Part shown: in pieces, positions 19,075-31,970 of the stretch
Layout: each line of letters begins with the position of its first letter
How positions within the stretch are numbered: the first letter of the stretch is position 1
NCBI GenBank assembly: GCA_902560075.1
Contig: CACEKE010000005.1
Coordinates: 1-64,000, forward strand
From: an uncultured Pelagibacteraceae bacterium
GTDB taxonomy: Bacteria; Pseudomonadota; Alphaproteobacteria; Pelagibacterales; Pelagibacteraceae
DNA: 64,000 nucleotides
Direction of reading: 5' to 3'
Translations under genes and position numbers: made by a program
Notes under the pieces: model-generated
What the model saw: only the letters and a program-made list of their open reading frames with translations
The model's database searches: none
Told to the model about the DNA's origin: nothing

Positions 19075-21921
19075 ATGAGTGCTGAAAAAAATTTAAATTT
19101 AAAAAAAACATCATTTTTATCTCAAAACAATAGTGCTTTCATTGAACATATGTACATAAAGTATGTGAACAATGATCCTTCTATACCAGAAAGTTGGAAA
19201 AAATATTTTCAAGAGTTAAATGAAGATGCATCAGCAATAATAAAAGATATAAATGGCCCGTCATGGTCAAAAAAAATAGATAATGGTAACAAAGATAATT
19301 CAAAATTAGAGGATATTGAAAAACAAAAAGTTGACTCAGTTAAAGCGATCGCTTTGATAAGAGCTTATAGGATTAGAGGCCACTTAATTGCAAATTTAGA
19401 TCCATTGGGGATGATGAAAAGAGACTACTTACACGAATTGCATCCTGCAGATCATGGTTTTGAAAAAGAGGATTATAATAGAAAGATTTACTTAAGTTCA
19501 TACCTGGATAAAGAATATGCATCAGTTAACGAAATTATGTTAAAGTTGAGAAAAGTTTATTGCTCAACGATTGGGGCTGAGTTCATGCATATATCAGACC
19601 CAAAAGAAAAAATTTGGTTTAGAGAAAGAATGGAGCGAAAAGAAAATCAAATTAATTTTACAAATAATGGAAAAAAAGCAATTTTAAATACAATTATAAA
19701 AGCCGAGGGTTTTGAGAAATTTTTAGCAAAAAAATTTATTGGTACTAAAAGATTTGGACTTGATGGAGGTGAATCTTTAGTACCTGCATTAGAACAAATT
19801 ATAAAACGCGGAGGTCAATTAGGGGTTAAAGAAATAAAAATTGGTATGCCTCACAGAGGAAGATTAAATGTATTAGCAAATGTATTGCAAAAGTCTTACA
19901 AGAGGATCTTTAATGAGTTCGCAGGTGAACTAGACTCAAAAAGTGAAGATTCAGCAGGAGATGTAAAATATCATTTAGGTGCATCGTCAAATAGAGCATT
20001 TGATGGAAACTCAGTGCATGTTAGCCTAACAGATAATCCATCTCATCTTGAGGCAGTGAATCCAGTTGTTTTAGGCCAAGTAAGAGCAAAACAGTTTTTT
20101 CATGGTGATAAAGAGAGAAAACAAGTAATACCAATTTTAATACACGGAGATGCAGCATTTGCAGGCCAAGGTGTTGTTGCAGAGTGTTTTGCAATGTCAG
20201 GTCTTAAAGGACATAACACAGGCGGCACTATACATATAATCGTTAATAATCAAATCGGTTTTACTACAAGTCCTAGATTTGCAAGATCCAGTCCATATCC
20301 TTCAGATTTAGGAAAAGTTGTCGAGGCACCAATTCTACATTGCAATGGCGATGATCCAGAAGCAGTTGTGCATTGTGCAAAAATCGCAATTGAATTTAGG
20401 CAAAAATTTAATAAAGACGTAGTTATTGATATAATTTGCTATCGAAGATTTGGTCATAATGAAGGTGACGAGCCATCCTTCACTCAACCTTTGATGTATA
20501 AAAAAATTAAAGAACATCCGACAACTTTGAATATTTATGCAAATAAACTTATTGAAGAAAATTCGATTTCGAATGATGAATTTGAAAAAAATAAAACAGA
20601 TTTCAATTTGCTACTGGACGATCAATTTAAATCAGCAAAAGATGATAAGCCAAAATTAGATTGGTTTGAGGGAACCTGGTCTAGATATAGGCCACAAAAA
20701 GGGAAAGATAAAAGAGGCAAGACAGGTGTTGACGAAAATACATTGATATCAATTTCAAATAAAATCAATAGTTTAGAAGATCAATTAAAAGTTCACAAAA
20801 CTATAAAAAAAATATTTTCTAAAAGACACGAAAGTATATTAGCAAAAAAAAATATAGATTGGTCAACATCAGAGGCGCTTGCTTTTGGATCACTTTTAAA
20901 TGAGGGATTTCCTGTAAGATTAGTTGGACAAGACTCTGGTAGAGGAACTTTTAGCCAGAGGCATTCGGTTTTAAGGAACCAAGAAGATAATTCAAGATAT
21001 ATACCCTTAAATAATATTTCGAAAAATCAAAAAAATTTTGAAATTGTCGACAGTTTTCTTTCTGAATTAGCAGTTTTAGGTTTTGAGTATGGTTATAGCT
21101 TGGTTGAACCTGAAACTTTAACTATTTGGGAAGCTCAGTTTGGTGACTTTGCAAACGGGGCTCAAGTAGTAATTGATCAATTTATTGCCTCAGGTGAAAG
21201 AAAATGGAATCGTGCATCAGGTTTAGTATTATTGCTTCCACATGGTTATGAAGGTCAAGGGCCGGAACATTCTTCAGCTAGATTAGAAAGATTTTTACAA
21301 TTAAGTGGTCAAGAAAACCTACAAGTGGTGAACTGTACTACACCTGCGAACTATTTTCATGTGTTAAGAAGACAAATACACAGAGATTTTAGAAAACCAT
21401 TAATTATCATGACACCGAAATCATTACTTAGGAATAAATTTTGTGTTTCCAAATTAGAGGATTTTGACAAATCAAACTCATTTCATAGAGTTTTAAGTGA
21501 TCATTCATATTTAGATGATACGAATTTTATTAAGTTAAAGCCTAATGCCGATATAAAGAAGGTAATAATTTGCTCGGGCAAAGTTTACTTTGATTTAATC
21601 AAAGCTAGAGAAAATTTAAAAAGAGACGACGTAGTTTTTGTAAGGATAGAACAATTATATCCTTTCCCAGTAAAACCATTAGTTAAAGAAATTAAAAAAT
21701 ACTCCAAAAATGCTCATTTTTACTGGTGTCAAGAGGAACCAAAAAATATGGGAGCTTGGAACTCTGTTAGAGATTATATACAATGGACTTTGGATTATAT
21801 TGGGGCTAATAATAATAAAATTTCTTATATTGGAAGGAATGCAGCTGCATCACCTGCAACTGGTTATGCTAAAAGACATTCAGCTCAACAGGAAGAAATA
21901 ATTAATGAAGTATTTAAATAA
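19075..21921 (+). CDS. sucA: 2-oxoglutarate dehydrogenase E1 component
   Basis: Thiamine-diphosphate decarboxylase of the 2-oxoglutarate dehydrogenase complex. It is 948 residues, near the usual length. The N-terminal HMYIKYVNNDPSIPESWKKY segment (E2-binding extension), GMPHRGRLNVLANV, HGDAAFAGQGVVAECFAMS with the NNQIGFTT ThDP/Mg region, and LLPHGYEGQGPEHSSARLER are all characteristic. sucB starts at the next base after the stop. Confidence 0.98.
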   Translation: MSAEKNLNLKKTSFLSQNNSAFIEHMYIKYVNNDPSIPESWKKYFQELNEDASAIIKDINGPSWSKKIDNGNKDNSKLEDIEKQKVDSVKAIALIRAYRIRGHLIANLDPLGMMKRDYLHELHPADHGFEKEDYNRKIYLSSYLDKEYASVNEIMLKLRKVYCSTIGAEFMHISDPKEKIWFRERMERKENQINFTNNGKKAILNTIIKAEGFEKFLAKKFIGTKRFGLDGGESLVPALEQIIKRGGQLGVKEIKIGMPHRGRLNVLANVLQKSYKRIFNEFAGELDSKSEDSAGDVKYHLGASSNRAFDGNSVHVSLTDNPSHLEAVNPVVLGQVRAKQFFHGDKERKQVIPILIHGDAAFAGQGVVAECFAMSGLKGHNTGGTIHIIVNNQIGFTTSPRFARSSPYPSDLGKVVEAPILHCNGDDPEAVVHCAKIAIEFRQKFNKDVVIDIICYRRFGHNEGDEPSFTQPLMYKKIKEHPTTLNIYANKLIEENSISNDEFEKNKTDFNLLLDDQFKSAKDDKPKLDWFEGTWSRYRPQKGKDKRGKTGVDENTLISISNKINSLEDQLKVHKTIKKIFSKRHESILAKKNIDWSTSEALAFGSLLNEGFPVRLVGQDSGRGTFSQRHSVLRNQEDNSRYIPLNNISKNQKNFEIVDSFLSELAVLGFEYGYSLVEPETLTIWEAQFGDFANGAQVVIDQFIASGERKWNRASGLVLLLPHGYEGQGPEHSSARLERFLQLSGQENLQVVNCTTPANYFHVLRRQIHRDFRKPLIIMTPKSLLRNKFCVSKLEDFDKSNSFHRVLSDHSYLDDTNFIKLKPNADIKKVIICSGKVYFDLIKARENLKRDDVVFVRIEQLYPFPVKPLVKEIKKYSKNAHFYWCQEEPKNMGAWNSVRDYIQWTLDYIGANNNKISYIGRNAAASPATGYAKRHSAQQEEIINEVFK

Positions 21922-23232
21922 ATGAGTGAAAATATATTAGTACCAGTTCTAGGAGAAAGTGTAACAGAAGCAACAGTCGCAAGGTGGTTAAAAAAAGAAG
22001 GCGAGCATGTTGCAGTAGATGAACCTGTCGTAGAATTAGAAACTGACAAAGTAAATCTAGAAGTTCCATCTCCAGTAAGCGGTGTAATAGAAAAGATAAA
22101 TTCGAAAGATGGTGAGAATGTTGAGGTTGGATCTGTATTAGGAACTGTATCAAACGAAACAAAAAAAAAAGAAAAAAACGAAAATGTAAGTGCAAAAATT
22201 CCCCCGATAACCGAAAAAATTATTAAAGAGGCGGAAACAGCTAAGTCAAAAGAACCTACTAAAGAAACTGAAAAAGAAGCTCAAAATGAAACTTCAATGT
22301 TTGAAAATGAATCTGAGGAAGAAGCACCTTTAATTTTAACTGATGAAGTTAAAAATGGGAAATCGACAATAATTAATAAACATTTATCACCAGCTGTTAG
22401 AAAAATTGTAAACGAACAAAATATTAAACTTGAGGGCATTAAAGGTTCTGGAAAGAATGGGACTATTTTAAAAGGTGATTTATTAAAACTTATGAGTAAA
22501 AAGCCTGAGCCTAATCAGAGAAAAGTTAAATATGGGCCTGAGGAAAGAATTAAAATGACACGACTAAGACAAACCATAGCGAAAAGATTAAAATCGGCTC
22601 AGGAAAATGCAGCAATGTTGACTACCTTCAACGAGGTAGATATGTCTGAAATTATTTCATTCAGAAAAAATAACCAGGATGAATTTCAAAAAAAATTTGG
22701 AGTTAAATTAGGATTTATGTCTTTTTTTGTAAAAGCATCTGTAAAAAGTTTAAAATCTTATCCAGCCATAAATGCAGAAATAGAAAATGATGATATAATT
22801 TACAAAAATTATTTTAATATTAGTTTTGCTGTTGGAACAGACAAAGGTTTGGTTGTTCCAGTTCTTAAAAATGCAGATGAGATGTCTTTTTCTGATATTG
22901 AGTCAGAGATAAAAAATCTATCCGAAAAGGCAAATAATGGAAATCTTTCAATTGAAGATCTTCAGGGTGGAACTTTTACTATAAGTAACGGAGGTGTGTA
23001 TGGTTCTATGCTATCAACACCAATACTAAATCCACCTCAGTCAGGAGTATTAGGAATGCATAATATTGTAGAAAGACCAGTAGTAGTAAACAATGAAATA
23101 AAGATAAGACCAATAATGTATCTTGCATTGTCTTACGATCACAGAATAATTGATGGAAAAGAAGCAGTTTCATTTTTAAAAGAGATAAAACAATATTTAG
23201 AGGATCCTGAAAAGTTATTTTTAGAAAATTAA
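21922..23232 (+). CDS. sucB: 2-oxoglutarate dehydrogenase E2 component (dihydrolipoyl succinyltransferase)
   Basis: Core acyltransferase passing the succinyl group from lipoate to CoA. One lipoyl domain comes first, with Lys43 in [18 protein letters not shown] long Glu/Lys-rich linker follows (about 85-140), then the peripheral-subunit-binding domain [15 protein letters not shown]...GTILKGDLL, and the catalytic domain ending with [16 protein letters not shown]. The length is 436 residues. lpd begins immediately after the stop. Confidence 0.97.
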   Translation: MSENILVPVLGESVTEATVARWLKKEGEHVAVDEPVVELETDKVNLEVPSPVSGVIEKINSKDGENVEVGSVLGTVSNETKKKEKNENVSAKIPPITEKIIKEAETAKSKEPTKETEKEAQNETSMFENESEEEAPLILTDEVKNGKSTIINKHLSPAVRKIVNEQNIKLEGIKGSGKNGTILKGDLLKLMSKKPEPNQRKVKYGPEERIKMTRLRQTIAKRLKSAQENAAMLTTFNEVDMSEIISFRKNNQDEFQKKFGVKLGFMSFFVKASVKSLKSYPAINAEIENDDIIYKNYFNISFAVGTDKGLVVPVLKNADEMSFSDIESEIKNLSEKANNGNLSIEDLQGGTFTISNGGVYGSMLSTPILNPPQSGVLGMHNIVERPVVVNNEIKIRPIMYLALSYDHRIIDGKEAVSFLKEIKQYLEDPEKLFLEN

Positions 23233-24630
23233 ATGTCTGAAAAATTTGATGTTGTCGTTATTGGTGGTGGTCCAGCAGGATATGTCTGTGCTATAAGATC
23301 TTCTCAACTTGGCTTAAAAACTGCTTGTATTGAATCAAGAGGTTCATTAGGTGGTACATGCCTAAATATTGGATGCATACCATCTAAAAGTTTATTAAAT
23401 TTATCTGAAGCATTTCATGAAGCCCAAAGTTTCTCCAAAATTGGTATTGAAACAGGAGATATTAAATTGAATTTAGGTAAAATGATGCAAAATAAAGACA
23501 AAGCAGTAACAATTCTAACCAAAGGCGTAGAGTTTTTATTTAAAAAAAATAAAGTTACTTATCTTAAAGGCAAAGGAAGTCTTTTGGATAAAAATAAAAT
23601 ATTAGTAGAAGACAAAAATAATAAACAGACAATTGAAAGTAAGAATATTGTCTTAAGCACCGGATCTGAAGCAGCTTCACTACCTGGGTTGAGTTTTGAT
23701 GAGGAAAAAATTTTGTCATCTACAGGTGCTTTGAATATGAGCAAAGTCCCACAAAAAATGTTTATAATTGGTGGTGGTTATATTGGGCTAGAAATGGGAT
23801 CTGTCTGGTCCAGATTGGGTTCAGAAGTTCATGTAATTGAAACTCTTGACCATATTACTCCAGGATTAGATAAAGAAATATCAAGTGAATTTTTAAAAAT
23901 TTTAAAGAAACAAGGTTTAAAATTTCATTTAAGTACAAAAGTCGAAAAAGTTTACAAAACAGAAAAAGGAATAAATATAGAGGTAATAGATGTAAATCAA
24001 AAAAAAGTATTGCACGAGTGTGATGTAGTGCTAGTTTCAGTTGGTAGAAAACCTTACACCAAAAATTTAAATTTAGAAAAAATTGGTATTAATACAGATA
24101 GTAAAGGAAGAATAAAAGTAAACATAAATTTTCAAACAAATGTAAATAACATTTATGCTATCGGAGACGTAATTGAGGGACCGATGTTAGCACATAAAGC
24201 TGAAGAAGAAGGTATAGCAGTAGCAGAAATAATATCTGGCCAAGCAGGGCACGTGAATTACGATTTAATACCAGGGGTTATCTACACTACGCCGGAGGTG
24301 GCTTATGTGGGAAAGTCTGAGGAGGAACTAAAAAAAATAAATCAAGGATATAAAGTTGGTAAATTTCCATTTATGGCTAATTCAAGAGCAAAAGCGATTA
24401 ATAAACCAGAAGGTTTTGTAAAAATATTAGCAGATAATAAGACAGACAAGGTTTTAGGTGTTCACATTATAGGACCTCATGCAGGTGAAATGATTGCTGA
24501 GATGTCGGTTGCAATGGAATTTGGCGCAAGTTCAGAAGATATTGCAAGAACTTGTCACGCACACCCAACCTTTTCAGAAGCAATAAAGGAAGCAGCTTTA
24601 TCAGTAGATAAAAGACAAATACATTCGTAA
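23233..24630 (+). CDS. lpdA: Dihydrolipoamide dehydrogenase
   Basis: E3 flavoprotein that re-oxidises dihydrolipoamide with NAD+. It is 465 residues long. The FAD motif VVVIGGGPAGYVCAIR and redox cysteines Cys43 and Cys48 in GGTCLNIGCIPSKSLL are clear. The NAD motif IIGGGYIGLEMGSVW, YAIGDV, and the catalytic His-Glu of HAHPTFSEAI near the C-terminus are also present. It probably serves the oxoglutarate complex here. Confidence 0.98.
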   Translation: MSEKFDVVVIGGGPAGYVCAIRSSQLGLKTACIESRGSLGGTCLNIGCIPSKSLLNLSEAFHEAQSFSKIGIETGDIKLNLGKMMQNKDKAVTILTKGVEFLFKKNKVTYLKGKGSLLDKNKILVEDKNNKQTIESKNIVLSTGSEAASLPGLSFDEEKILSSTGALNMSKVPQKMFIIGGGYIGLEMGSVWSRLGSEVHVIETLDHITPGLDKEISSEFLKILKKQGLKFHLSTKVEKVYKTEKGINIEVIDVNQKKVLHECDVVLVSVGRKPYTKNLNLEKIGINTDSKGRIKVNINFQTNVNNIYAIGDVIEGPMLAHKAEEEGIAVAEIISGQAGHVNYDLIPGVIYTTPEVAYVGKSEEELKKINQGYKVGKFPFMANSRAKAINKPEGFVKILADNKTDKVLGVHIIGPHAGEMIAEMSVAMEFGASSEDIARTCHAHPTFSEAIKEAALSVDKRQIHS

Positions 24631-24648
24631 TATACAAATTAAATAATT

Positions 24649-26604
24649 ATGAAGTATCCTGTGCTTTTACCAAACATATTCGATCATCCATTTACGTATG
24701 AAAGTGATATAAAACTTAACATCGGCCAGTATGTTGAGGTTCCTTTTGGTAAAAATAATTTAAATGGTGTTGTTTGGGATAAATTTGAAGAAAAAAACAA
24801 CAAAGAATTTAAAATTAAAAAAATTATAAAAAAACTTGATATTCCGAAATTAAGTTTAAATACAATAAATTTTTTTAATTGGTTTTCAGAATATAATCTT
24901 ATTCCTAAAGGTATGTCGCTTAAACTACATCTTTTAAGCAAAAAGGCTGTTGAAAATAATTTAAAGTTTGATTACGAAAAGTATAATTTTAAAACTAAGA
25001 TTCACGATATTGAATTATCCGATGAACAGAAAAAAGCTTTAATTAATATAGATAAAATAAAAGATAAATTTAGAGTTCATGTTTTACAAGGCACAACAGG
25101 ATCTGGTAAAACATACGTATATTTTCAATCAATTAAAAATAAAATTAGAGAAGGCTATCAATGTTTAATATTATTGCCCGAAATAGGATTAACATTTGAT
25201 TTCGAAAAAAAATTTGAAAATTTTTTCGGTTTCCAACCTGCAATTTGGAACTCTCAAATTACAAAAAAAAATAAGAAAATTATATGGAATGGACTAGCCT
25301 TAGGAAAAATTAAGGTAGTAATAGGTGCAAGGTCCTCTTTATTTTTACCATTTAAAAATTTAGGAGAAATAATTGTAGATGAGGAACACGATCAGTCATA
25401 CAAACAAGACGAAGGCGTAACTTATAATGCCAGAGATATGGCTGTAGCCCGTGCACAATTTGAAAATATTCCCATAAATCTTGTAAGCGCAGTTCCTTCA
25501 ATTGAAACATATGAAAATATTCAAAAAAAAAAATATTCTTTTTCAAGATTAATAAATAGATACAAAAACTATAATTTACCTAAATACGAGATAATTAATT
25601 TAAATCAAAATAGGTTAGAAAGTAAATCTTGGATAAGTCCGCTTACAAAAAATAAAGTACAAGATCATCTACTTAATGGTGATCAGGTCCTTTTTTTCTT
25701 AAATAGAAGAGGCTATTCTCCTTATGTAATTTGTAAAAATTGTCATAAGGTTTTCTCATGTCCCAATTGTTCCATAAATTTAGTTTATCATTTAAATACA
25801 AATAAACTTATATGCCACTATTGTGGTTATAAAACTGAATTACAGAGAAAATGTAGTAAGAATGTTAACTGTGATGTTATTTTTAGCGGCCCTGGTGTAG
25901 AAAGAATAAGTGAAGAGGTAAAAAAAAAATTTCCTAAATTTAATTCGGTAATATTTTCAAGTGATACGATGAGTAAAAAATCTTCTAAAGAAACTCTAAA
26001 GAAGATAATAAATAATGATATAAATATACTTGTTGGAACTCAATTAATTTCTAAAGGTTTTCATTTTCCAAATTTGAACTGTATTATAGTTTTAGATATT
26101 GATTTATCATCCATGGGGCATGATTTAAGGTCATCCGAAAAAAATTTACAATTGTATCATCAATTATCTGGAAGAGCTGGAAGAGCTGGAAAACCTGCAA
26201 CAGTATACTTTCAAACATATGATCTCAACTCAAAAACAATAAATCAGATTGTTAATCAGGATCCATTCAATTTTTTAGAAAATGAACTTGAAATAAGAAA
26301 AAAATATAATTTGCCTCCATATGAAAGGTTTATTGCAATTATATTAACTGCTTCAAATGAAAAAAAGTTATTTGACTTTTCAAATGAACTTAAAAATTAT
26401 CTTTCTAAAAAAATAATTGGCAAAATACTTGGTCCTGTCCAAGCTCCCATTTACAAAATTAAAAAAAAATACAGAAATAGGCTTCTAATTAGAGCAAGCA
26501 AATCTATGACAATTCAAAATAATTTGTCGAAAGCATTAAAAAATTTCAAAATTCAACCCGAAATAAAACTGACGGTTGATGTTGATCCTATTAGCTTCAA
26601 TTAA
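24649..26604 (+). CDS. priA: Primosomal replication restart helicase PriA
   Basis: Superfamily 2 helicase that reloads the replisome at stalled forks. Of 651 residues (E. coli PriA is about 730), it keeps Walker A LQGTTGSGKTYVYF, the DEEH box in VDEEHDQSYKQDEG and the zinc-binding cysteines (CKNCHKVFSCPNCS then CHYCGYK). Motif V/VI is seen as VGTQLISKGFHFPNL and QLSGRAGRAGKP. The N-terminal 3'-DNA-binding domain appears short. Its gene sits just upstream of the F1 operon, a frequent alphaproteobacterial arrangement. Confidence 0.96.
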   Translation: MKYPVLLPNIFDHPFTYESDIKLNIGQYVEVPFGKNNLNGVVWDKFEEKNNKEFKIKKIIKKLDIPKLSLNTINFFNWFSEYNLIPKGMSLKLHLLSKKAVENNLKFDYEKYNFKTKIHDIELSDEQKKALINIDKIKDKFRVHVLQGTTGSGKTYVYFQSIKNKIREGYQCLILLPEIGLTFDFEKKFENFFGFQPAIWNSQITKKNKKIIWNGLALGKIKVVIGARSSLFLPFKNLGEIIVDEEHDQSYKQDEGVTYNARDMAVARAQFENIPINLVSAVPSIETYENIQKKKYSFSRLINRYKNYNLPKYEIINLNQNRLESKSWISPLTKNKVQDHLLNGDQVLFFLNRRGYSPYVICKNCHKVFSCPNCSINLVYHLNTNKLICHYCGYKTELQRKCSKNVNCDVIFSGPGVERISEEVKKKFPKFNSVIFSSDTMSKKSSKETLKKIINNDINILVGTQLISKGFHFPNLNCIIVLDIDLSSMGHDLRSSEKNLQLYHQLSGRAGRAGKPATVYFQTYDLNSKTINQIVNQDPFNFLENELEIRKKYNLPPYERFIAIILTASNEKKLFDFSNELKNYLSKKIIGKILGPVQAPIYKIKKKYRNRLLIRASKSMTIQNNLSKALKNFKIQPEIKLTVDVDPISFN

Positions 26605-26639
26605 TTAATAAAATATACATGTTTTGGTAAATCTGTCGC

Positions 26640-26668
26640 TTGAAGGGAAATACTAGTTATGCTAATTA
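26640..26668 (+). promoter_or_regulatory. Promoter for the F1 ATP synthase operon (extended -10)
   Basis: TTGAAG at 26640-26645 and TAATTA at 26663-26668 are spaced by exactly 17 bases, with TG one base upstream of the -10 (26660-26661), an extended -10 arrangement. The predicted start is near 26675, about 27 bases before the atpH start codon. This is the only promoter-like signal in the 97-base gap after priA. Confidence 0.55.
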
Positions 26669-26701
26669 ATTGCCAATTTTAGAGTAAATAAGGAACATTA
26701 A

Positions 26702-27256
26702 TTGACTTCAAATAATCTTACACTTACTGCAAATAATAGCTATTCTCAGGCATTATACGAATTAGCCGAGGAGTCTAAAGATTTGTCAAAAGTTGAGGAT
26801 GAAGTTAACTCAATATTAAAACTAATTGGTGAAAACGCAGATTTTAGAAATTTAATAAAAGATCCAACAATAAAAAAGGATGAATTGATGCAAGTAGTAA
26901 TCGCTTTCTCAAAAAAATTTAACCTCAGTGATATATTCAATAAATTTTTATGCTTTTTAGTAAATAAAGCTAGACTATTTTATTTGGAGAAGATTTTAAA
27001 AGATTTTTTAATTATAAGCTCAAATAAAAAAGGTGAAATAATTGCAAAACTTAAAGCTGCGAAACAACTAAATGATGAAGAAATAAATAATATAAAAAAA
27101 GATTTAACAGAAAACTTTGGAACAAACCTAAAATTAAATTTTGAACATGACCCTAGTTTGATAGGGGGTTTGATAATACAGATTGGAAGTGTGATGATTG
27201 ACACTTCAATTAAAAGTAAATTACAACAATTAGAAACAAAAATGATAGAGGCATAA
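26702..27256 (+). CDS. atpH: ATP synthase delta subunit, TTG start
   Basis: Peripheral-stalk subunit joining F1 to F0. The length is 184 residues, with the typical helical N-terminal domain (NNSYSQALYELAEESKDL) and the C-terminal GGLIIQIGSVMIDTSIKSKL signature. The start is a TTG at 26702, seven bases after an AAGGA at 26690-26694; no in-frame ATG precedes the conserved region. atpA begins at the base after its stop. Confidence 0.95.
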   Translation: MTSNNLTLTANNSYSQALYELAEESKDLSKVEDEVNSILKLIGENADFRNLIKDPTIKKDELMQVVIAFSKKFNLSDIFNKFLCFLVNKARLFYLEKILKDFLIISSNKKGEIIAKLKAAKQLNDEEINNIKKDLTENFGTNLKLNFEHDPSLIGGLIIQIGSVMIDTSIKSKLQQLETKMIEA

Positions 27257-28789
27257 ATGGAAATAAATCCTTCAGAAGTAACAAAGATTTTAAAAGAGCA
27301 AATAAAAAAATTCGGTGACAAAGCAGAAGTTTCTGAGGTTGGTCAAGTTTTGTCAGTAGGAGATGGTATTGCAAGAATTTATGGCTTAGACAATGTTCAG
27401 GCTGGAGAGATGGTAGAATTTTCTGATGGCTCTAAAGGTATGGCTCTTAATTTAGAGAGTGACAATGTCGGAGTAGTAATTTTTGGTGATGATAGGGCCA
27501 TCAAAGAAGGTGATACTGTAAAAAGAACTGGTGCTATTGTTGACGTGCCAGTTGGTAAAGAATTATTAGGAAGAGTAGTTGATGCGTTAGGGAATCCTAT
27601 TGATGGCAAAGGATCATTAGATAAATCATTAAAAAGAAATAGAGTTGAGGTCAAAGCTCCTGGTATTATTCCAAGAAAATCTGTGAGCGAACCAATGCAA
27701 ACAGGATTAAAAGCTATTGATAGCTTAATACCTGTGGGAAGAGGTCAAAGAGAACTTATTATTGGTGACAGACAAACGGGAAAAACCGCGGTTGCAATCG
27801 ATACCATTATAAATCAAAAGAAAATTAACGAGTCAGACGATGAAAGTAAGAAACTTTATTGTATATATGTTGCAGTAGGTCAAAAGAGATCAACTGTTGC
27901 CCAGATTGTAAAAACCTTAGAAGATGCTGGAGCTATGGAATATACAACTATTGTATCTGCCACAGCATCAGACTCCGCGCCACTACAATTTTTGGCTCCA
28001 TATACTGGATGCACAATGGGCGAATACTTTAGAGACAATGGGATGCATGCTTTAATAATTTATGACGACTTGTCGAAGCAAGCAGTTGCATATAGACAGA
28101 TGTCATTATTGCTGAGAAGACCACCAGGAAGAGAAGCGTATCCAGGTGACGTATTTTACCTTCATAGCAGATTATTAGAACGAGCAGCAAAATTAAACGA
28201 TGAAAGTGGAGGGGGTTCATTAACTGCCTTGCCGATAATTGAAACACAAGCAGGAGACGTCTCTGCATATATACCAACAAATGTTATTTCTATCACAGAT
28301 GGACAAATTTTTTTAGGAACAGAGATATTTAACCAAGGAATTAGACCAGCAATTAATGTAGGATTATCAGTTTCTAGAGTTGGTTCAGCTGCTCAAACAA
28401 AAGCAATGAAAAAAGTCGCTGGTTCTATAAAACTAGAACTTGCACAATATAGAGAGATGGCTGCCTTTGCTCAGTTCGGTTCTGACTTAGATGCTTCAAC
28501 ACAACAGTTACTAAACAGAGGTTCAAAACTAACTGAACTTCTAAAGCAAAAACAATACTCTCCTATGACAGTAGAGGAACAGGTAATTTCAATATTCTGT
28601 GGTGTAAGGGGTTTTTTAGATGATATAGAATTAAAAAACATTTCAGAGTTTGAACAAAAAGTAATAGAAAAATGTAAGAATGAAAATTCTGATATAATTG
28701 AGTCAATCAGAAATACCGGAAAACTTGATGATGAAAATGAAAAAAAACTTTCTGAGGTTATTTCAAGTTTAAAAAGCAATATGAAGTAA
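27257..28789 (+). CDS. atpA: ATP synthase alpha subunit
   Basis: Non-catalytic nucleotide-binding subunit of F1. At 510 residues it is standard. It has the beta-barrel [20 protein letters not shown], Walker [15 protein letters not shown], and [18 protein letters not shown]. Second gene of atpHAGDC. Confidence 0.99.
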   Translation: MEINPSEVTKILKEQIKKFGDKAEVSEVGQVLSVGDGIARIYGLDNVQAGEMVEFSDGSKGMALNLESDNVGVVIFGDDRAIKEGDTVKRTGAIVDVPVGKELLGRVVDALGNPIDGKGSLDKSLKRNRVEVKAPGIIPRKSVSEPMQTGLKAIDSLIPVGRGQRELIIGDRQTGKTAVAIDTIINQKKINESDDESKKLYCIYVAVGQKRSTVAQIVKTLEDAGAMEYTTIVSATASDSAPLQFLAPYTGCTMGEYFRDNGMHALIIYDDLSKQAVAYRQMSLLLRRPPGREAYPGDVFYLHSRLLERAAKLNDESGGGSLTALPIIETQAGDVSAYIPTNVISITDGQIFLGTEIFNQGIRPAINVGLSVSRVGSAAQTKAMKKVAGSIKLELAQYREMAAFAQFGSDLDASTQQLLNRGSKLTELLKQKQYSPMTVEEQVISIFCGVRGFLDDIELKNISEFEQKVIEKCKNENSDIIESIRNTGKLDDENEKKLSEVISSLKSNMK

Positions 28790-28792
28790 TTT

Positions 28793-31097
<2,305 letters not shown>

Positions 31098-31098
<1 letters not shown>

Positions 31099-31496
31099 TG
31101 AGCGAAGAGTTTAAAGTAGAAATTGTAAATCCAGAAAAATCTTTCTTTTCAAGCGAGAATGTTACAGAAGTTATAGTACCAGCATTTGAAGGAGAGATGG
31201 GAATTTTAAAGGACCATATATCGATAATTTCCTTTCTTAAGCCAGGTATAATTAAAATTTTTTCAAAAAATGTTGAAGAAAAGTTTTATGTCGATGATGG
31301 TATCGTTGAGTTTAAAGATAATAATTTATCTGTGCTTACAAGTTCAATTTTTAATTTAAAAGACTTTGATAAATCAGTAATTGATAAAAATTTAAGTGAC
31401 GCTGAGAAATCCCTAGAAAACCCAGATCTTGATGACCAAAAAAAATTCCTTATTGAACAAAAAATTGAAAGTTTAAGATATATCTCTACTTCTTAA
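31098..31496 (+). CDS. atpC: ATP synthase epsilon subunit
   Basis: Regulatory rotor subunit. It is 132 residues, with the beta-sandwich signature VPAFEGEMGILKDHISIISFLKPG. The C-terminal helical domain is present but short. F0 genes are not in this window, consistent with the split F1 and F0 operons of alphaproteobacteria. The last 11 bases overlap the 3' end of rppH on the opposite strand, so no intergenic terminator is possible. Confidence 0.95.
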
Positions 31497-31968
31497 ATAT
31501 TATATTGTTAACTTCTTGTTGAATTTTTTTGTAAACATTTAATTTAAATGGAACAACAACATTAGTTAAATTTTCATTAGACTCCCATTTCCATTCAAAA
31601 AATTCTGGTTTTTTCGTCTTTATGTTAATTTCACTATCTTCTCCATTAAAACGCATAATGTACCATTTCTGTTTCTGTCCTCTAAATTTGCCTTTCCAAA
31701 TAATACCTAGTAAATAATCTGGCAATTCATAAGTAAGTATATCTTTTACTTCTTTTAGTAAACTTACACTTTTTATACTTGTTTCCTCTTCTAATTCTCT
31801 TAAAGCAGCATGGTATAAATCTTCACCTTCATCAACACCACCTTGAGGCATTTGCCAAAAATTTTTTGGATTGTCAATTCTTTTCGCTACAAAAATTTTA
31901 TTCTGCTTATTTAAAATTACAATTCCAACTCCGTTTCTCAAAGGAAGATTTTTATATTTTTCTAACAT
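31486..31968 (-). CDS. rppH: RNA pyrophosphohydrolase (Nudix, RppH type)
   Basis: Nudix hydrolase expected to remove pyrophosphate from mRNA 5' ends and trigger decay. The ATG at 31968 gives 160 residues starting MLEKYKNLPLRNGVGIVI; a TTG two codons upstream is also possible. The Nudix box spans residues 43-65 (GGVDEGEDLYHAALRELEEE then TSI). All catalytic acidic residues are there, but the conserved late Gly is Ser64. The FWQMPQGGVDEGE run is RppH-like. It is separated from ctpA by two bases and convergent with atpC. Confidence 0.9.
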   Translation of the reverse strand: MLEKYKNLPLRNGVGIVILNKQNKIFVAKRIDNPKNFWQMPQGGVDEGEDLYHAALRELEEETSIKSVSLLKEVKDILTYELPDYLLGIIWKGKFRGQKQKWYIMRFNGEDSEINIKTKKPEFFEWKWESNENLTNVVVPFKLNVYKKIQQEVNNIIFKK

Positions 31969-31970
31969 TT

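Noticed and set aside
26168..26191. Direct repeat GGAAGAGCT in priA
   Set aside because: It encodes the conserved GRAGRAG helicase motif VI, so the repeat reflects the protein motif.
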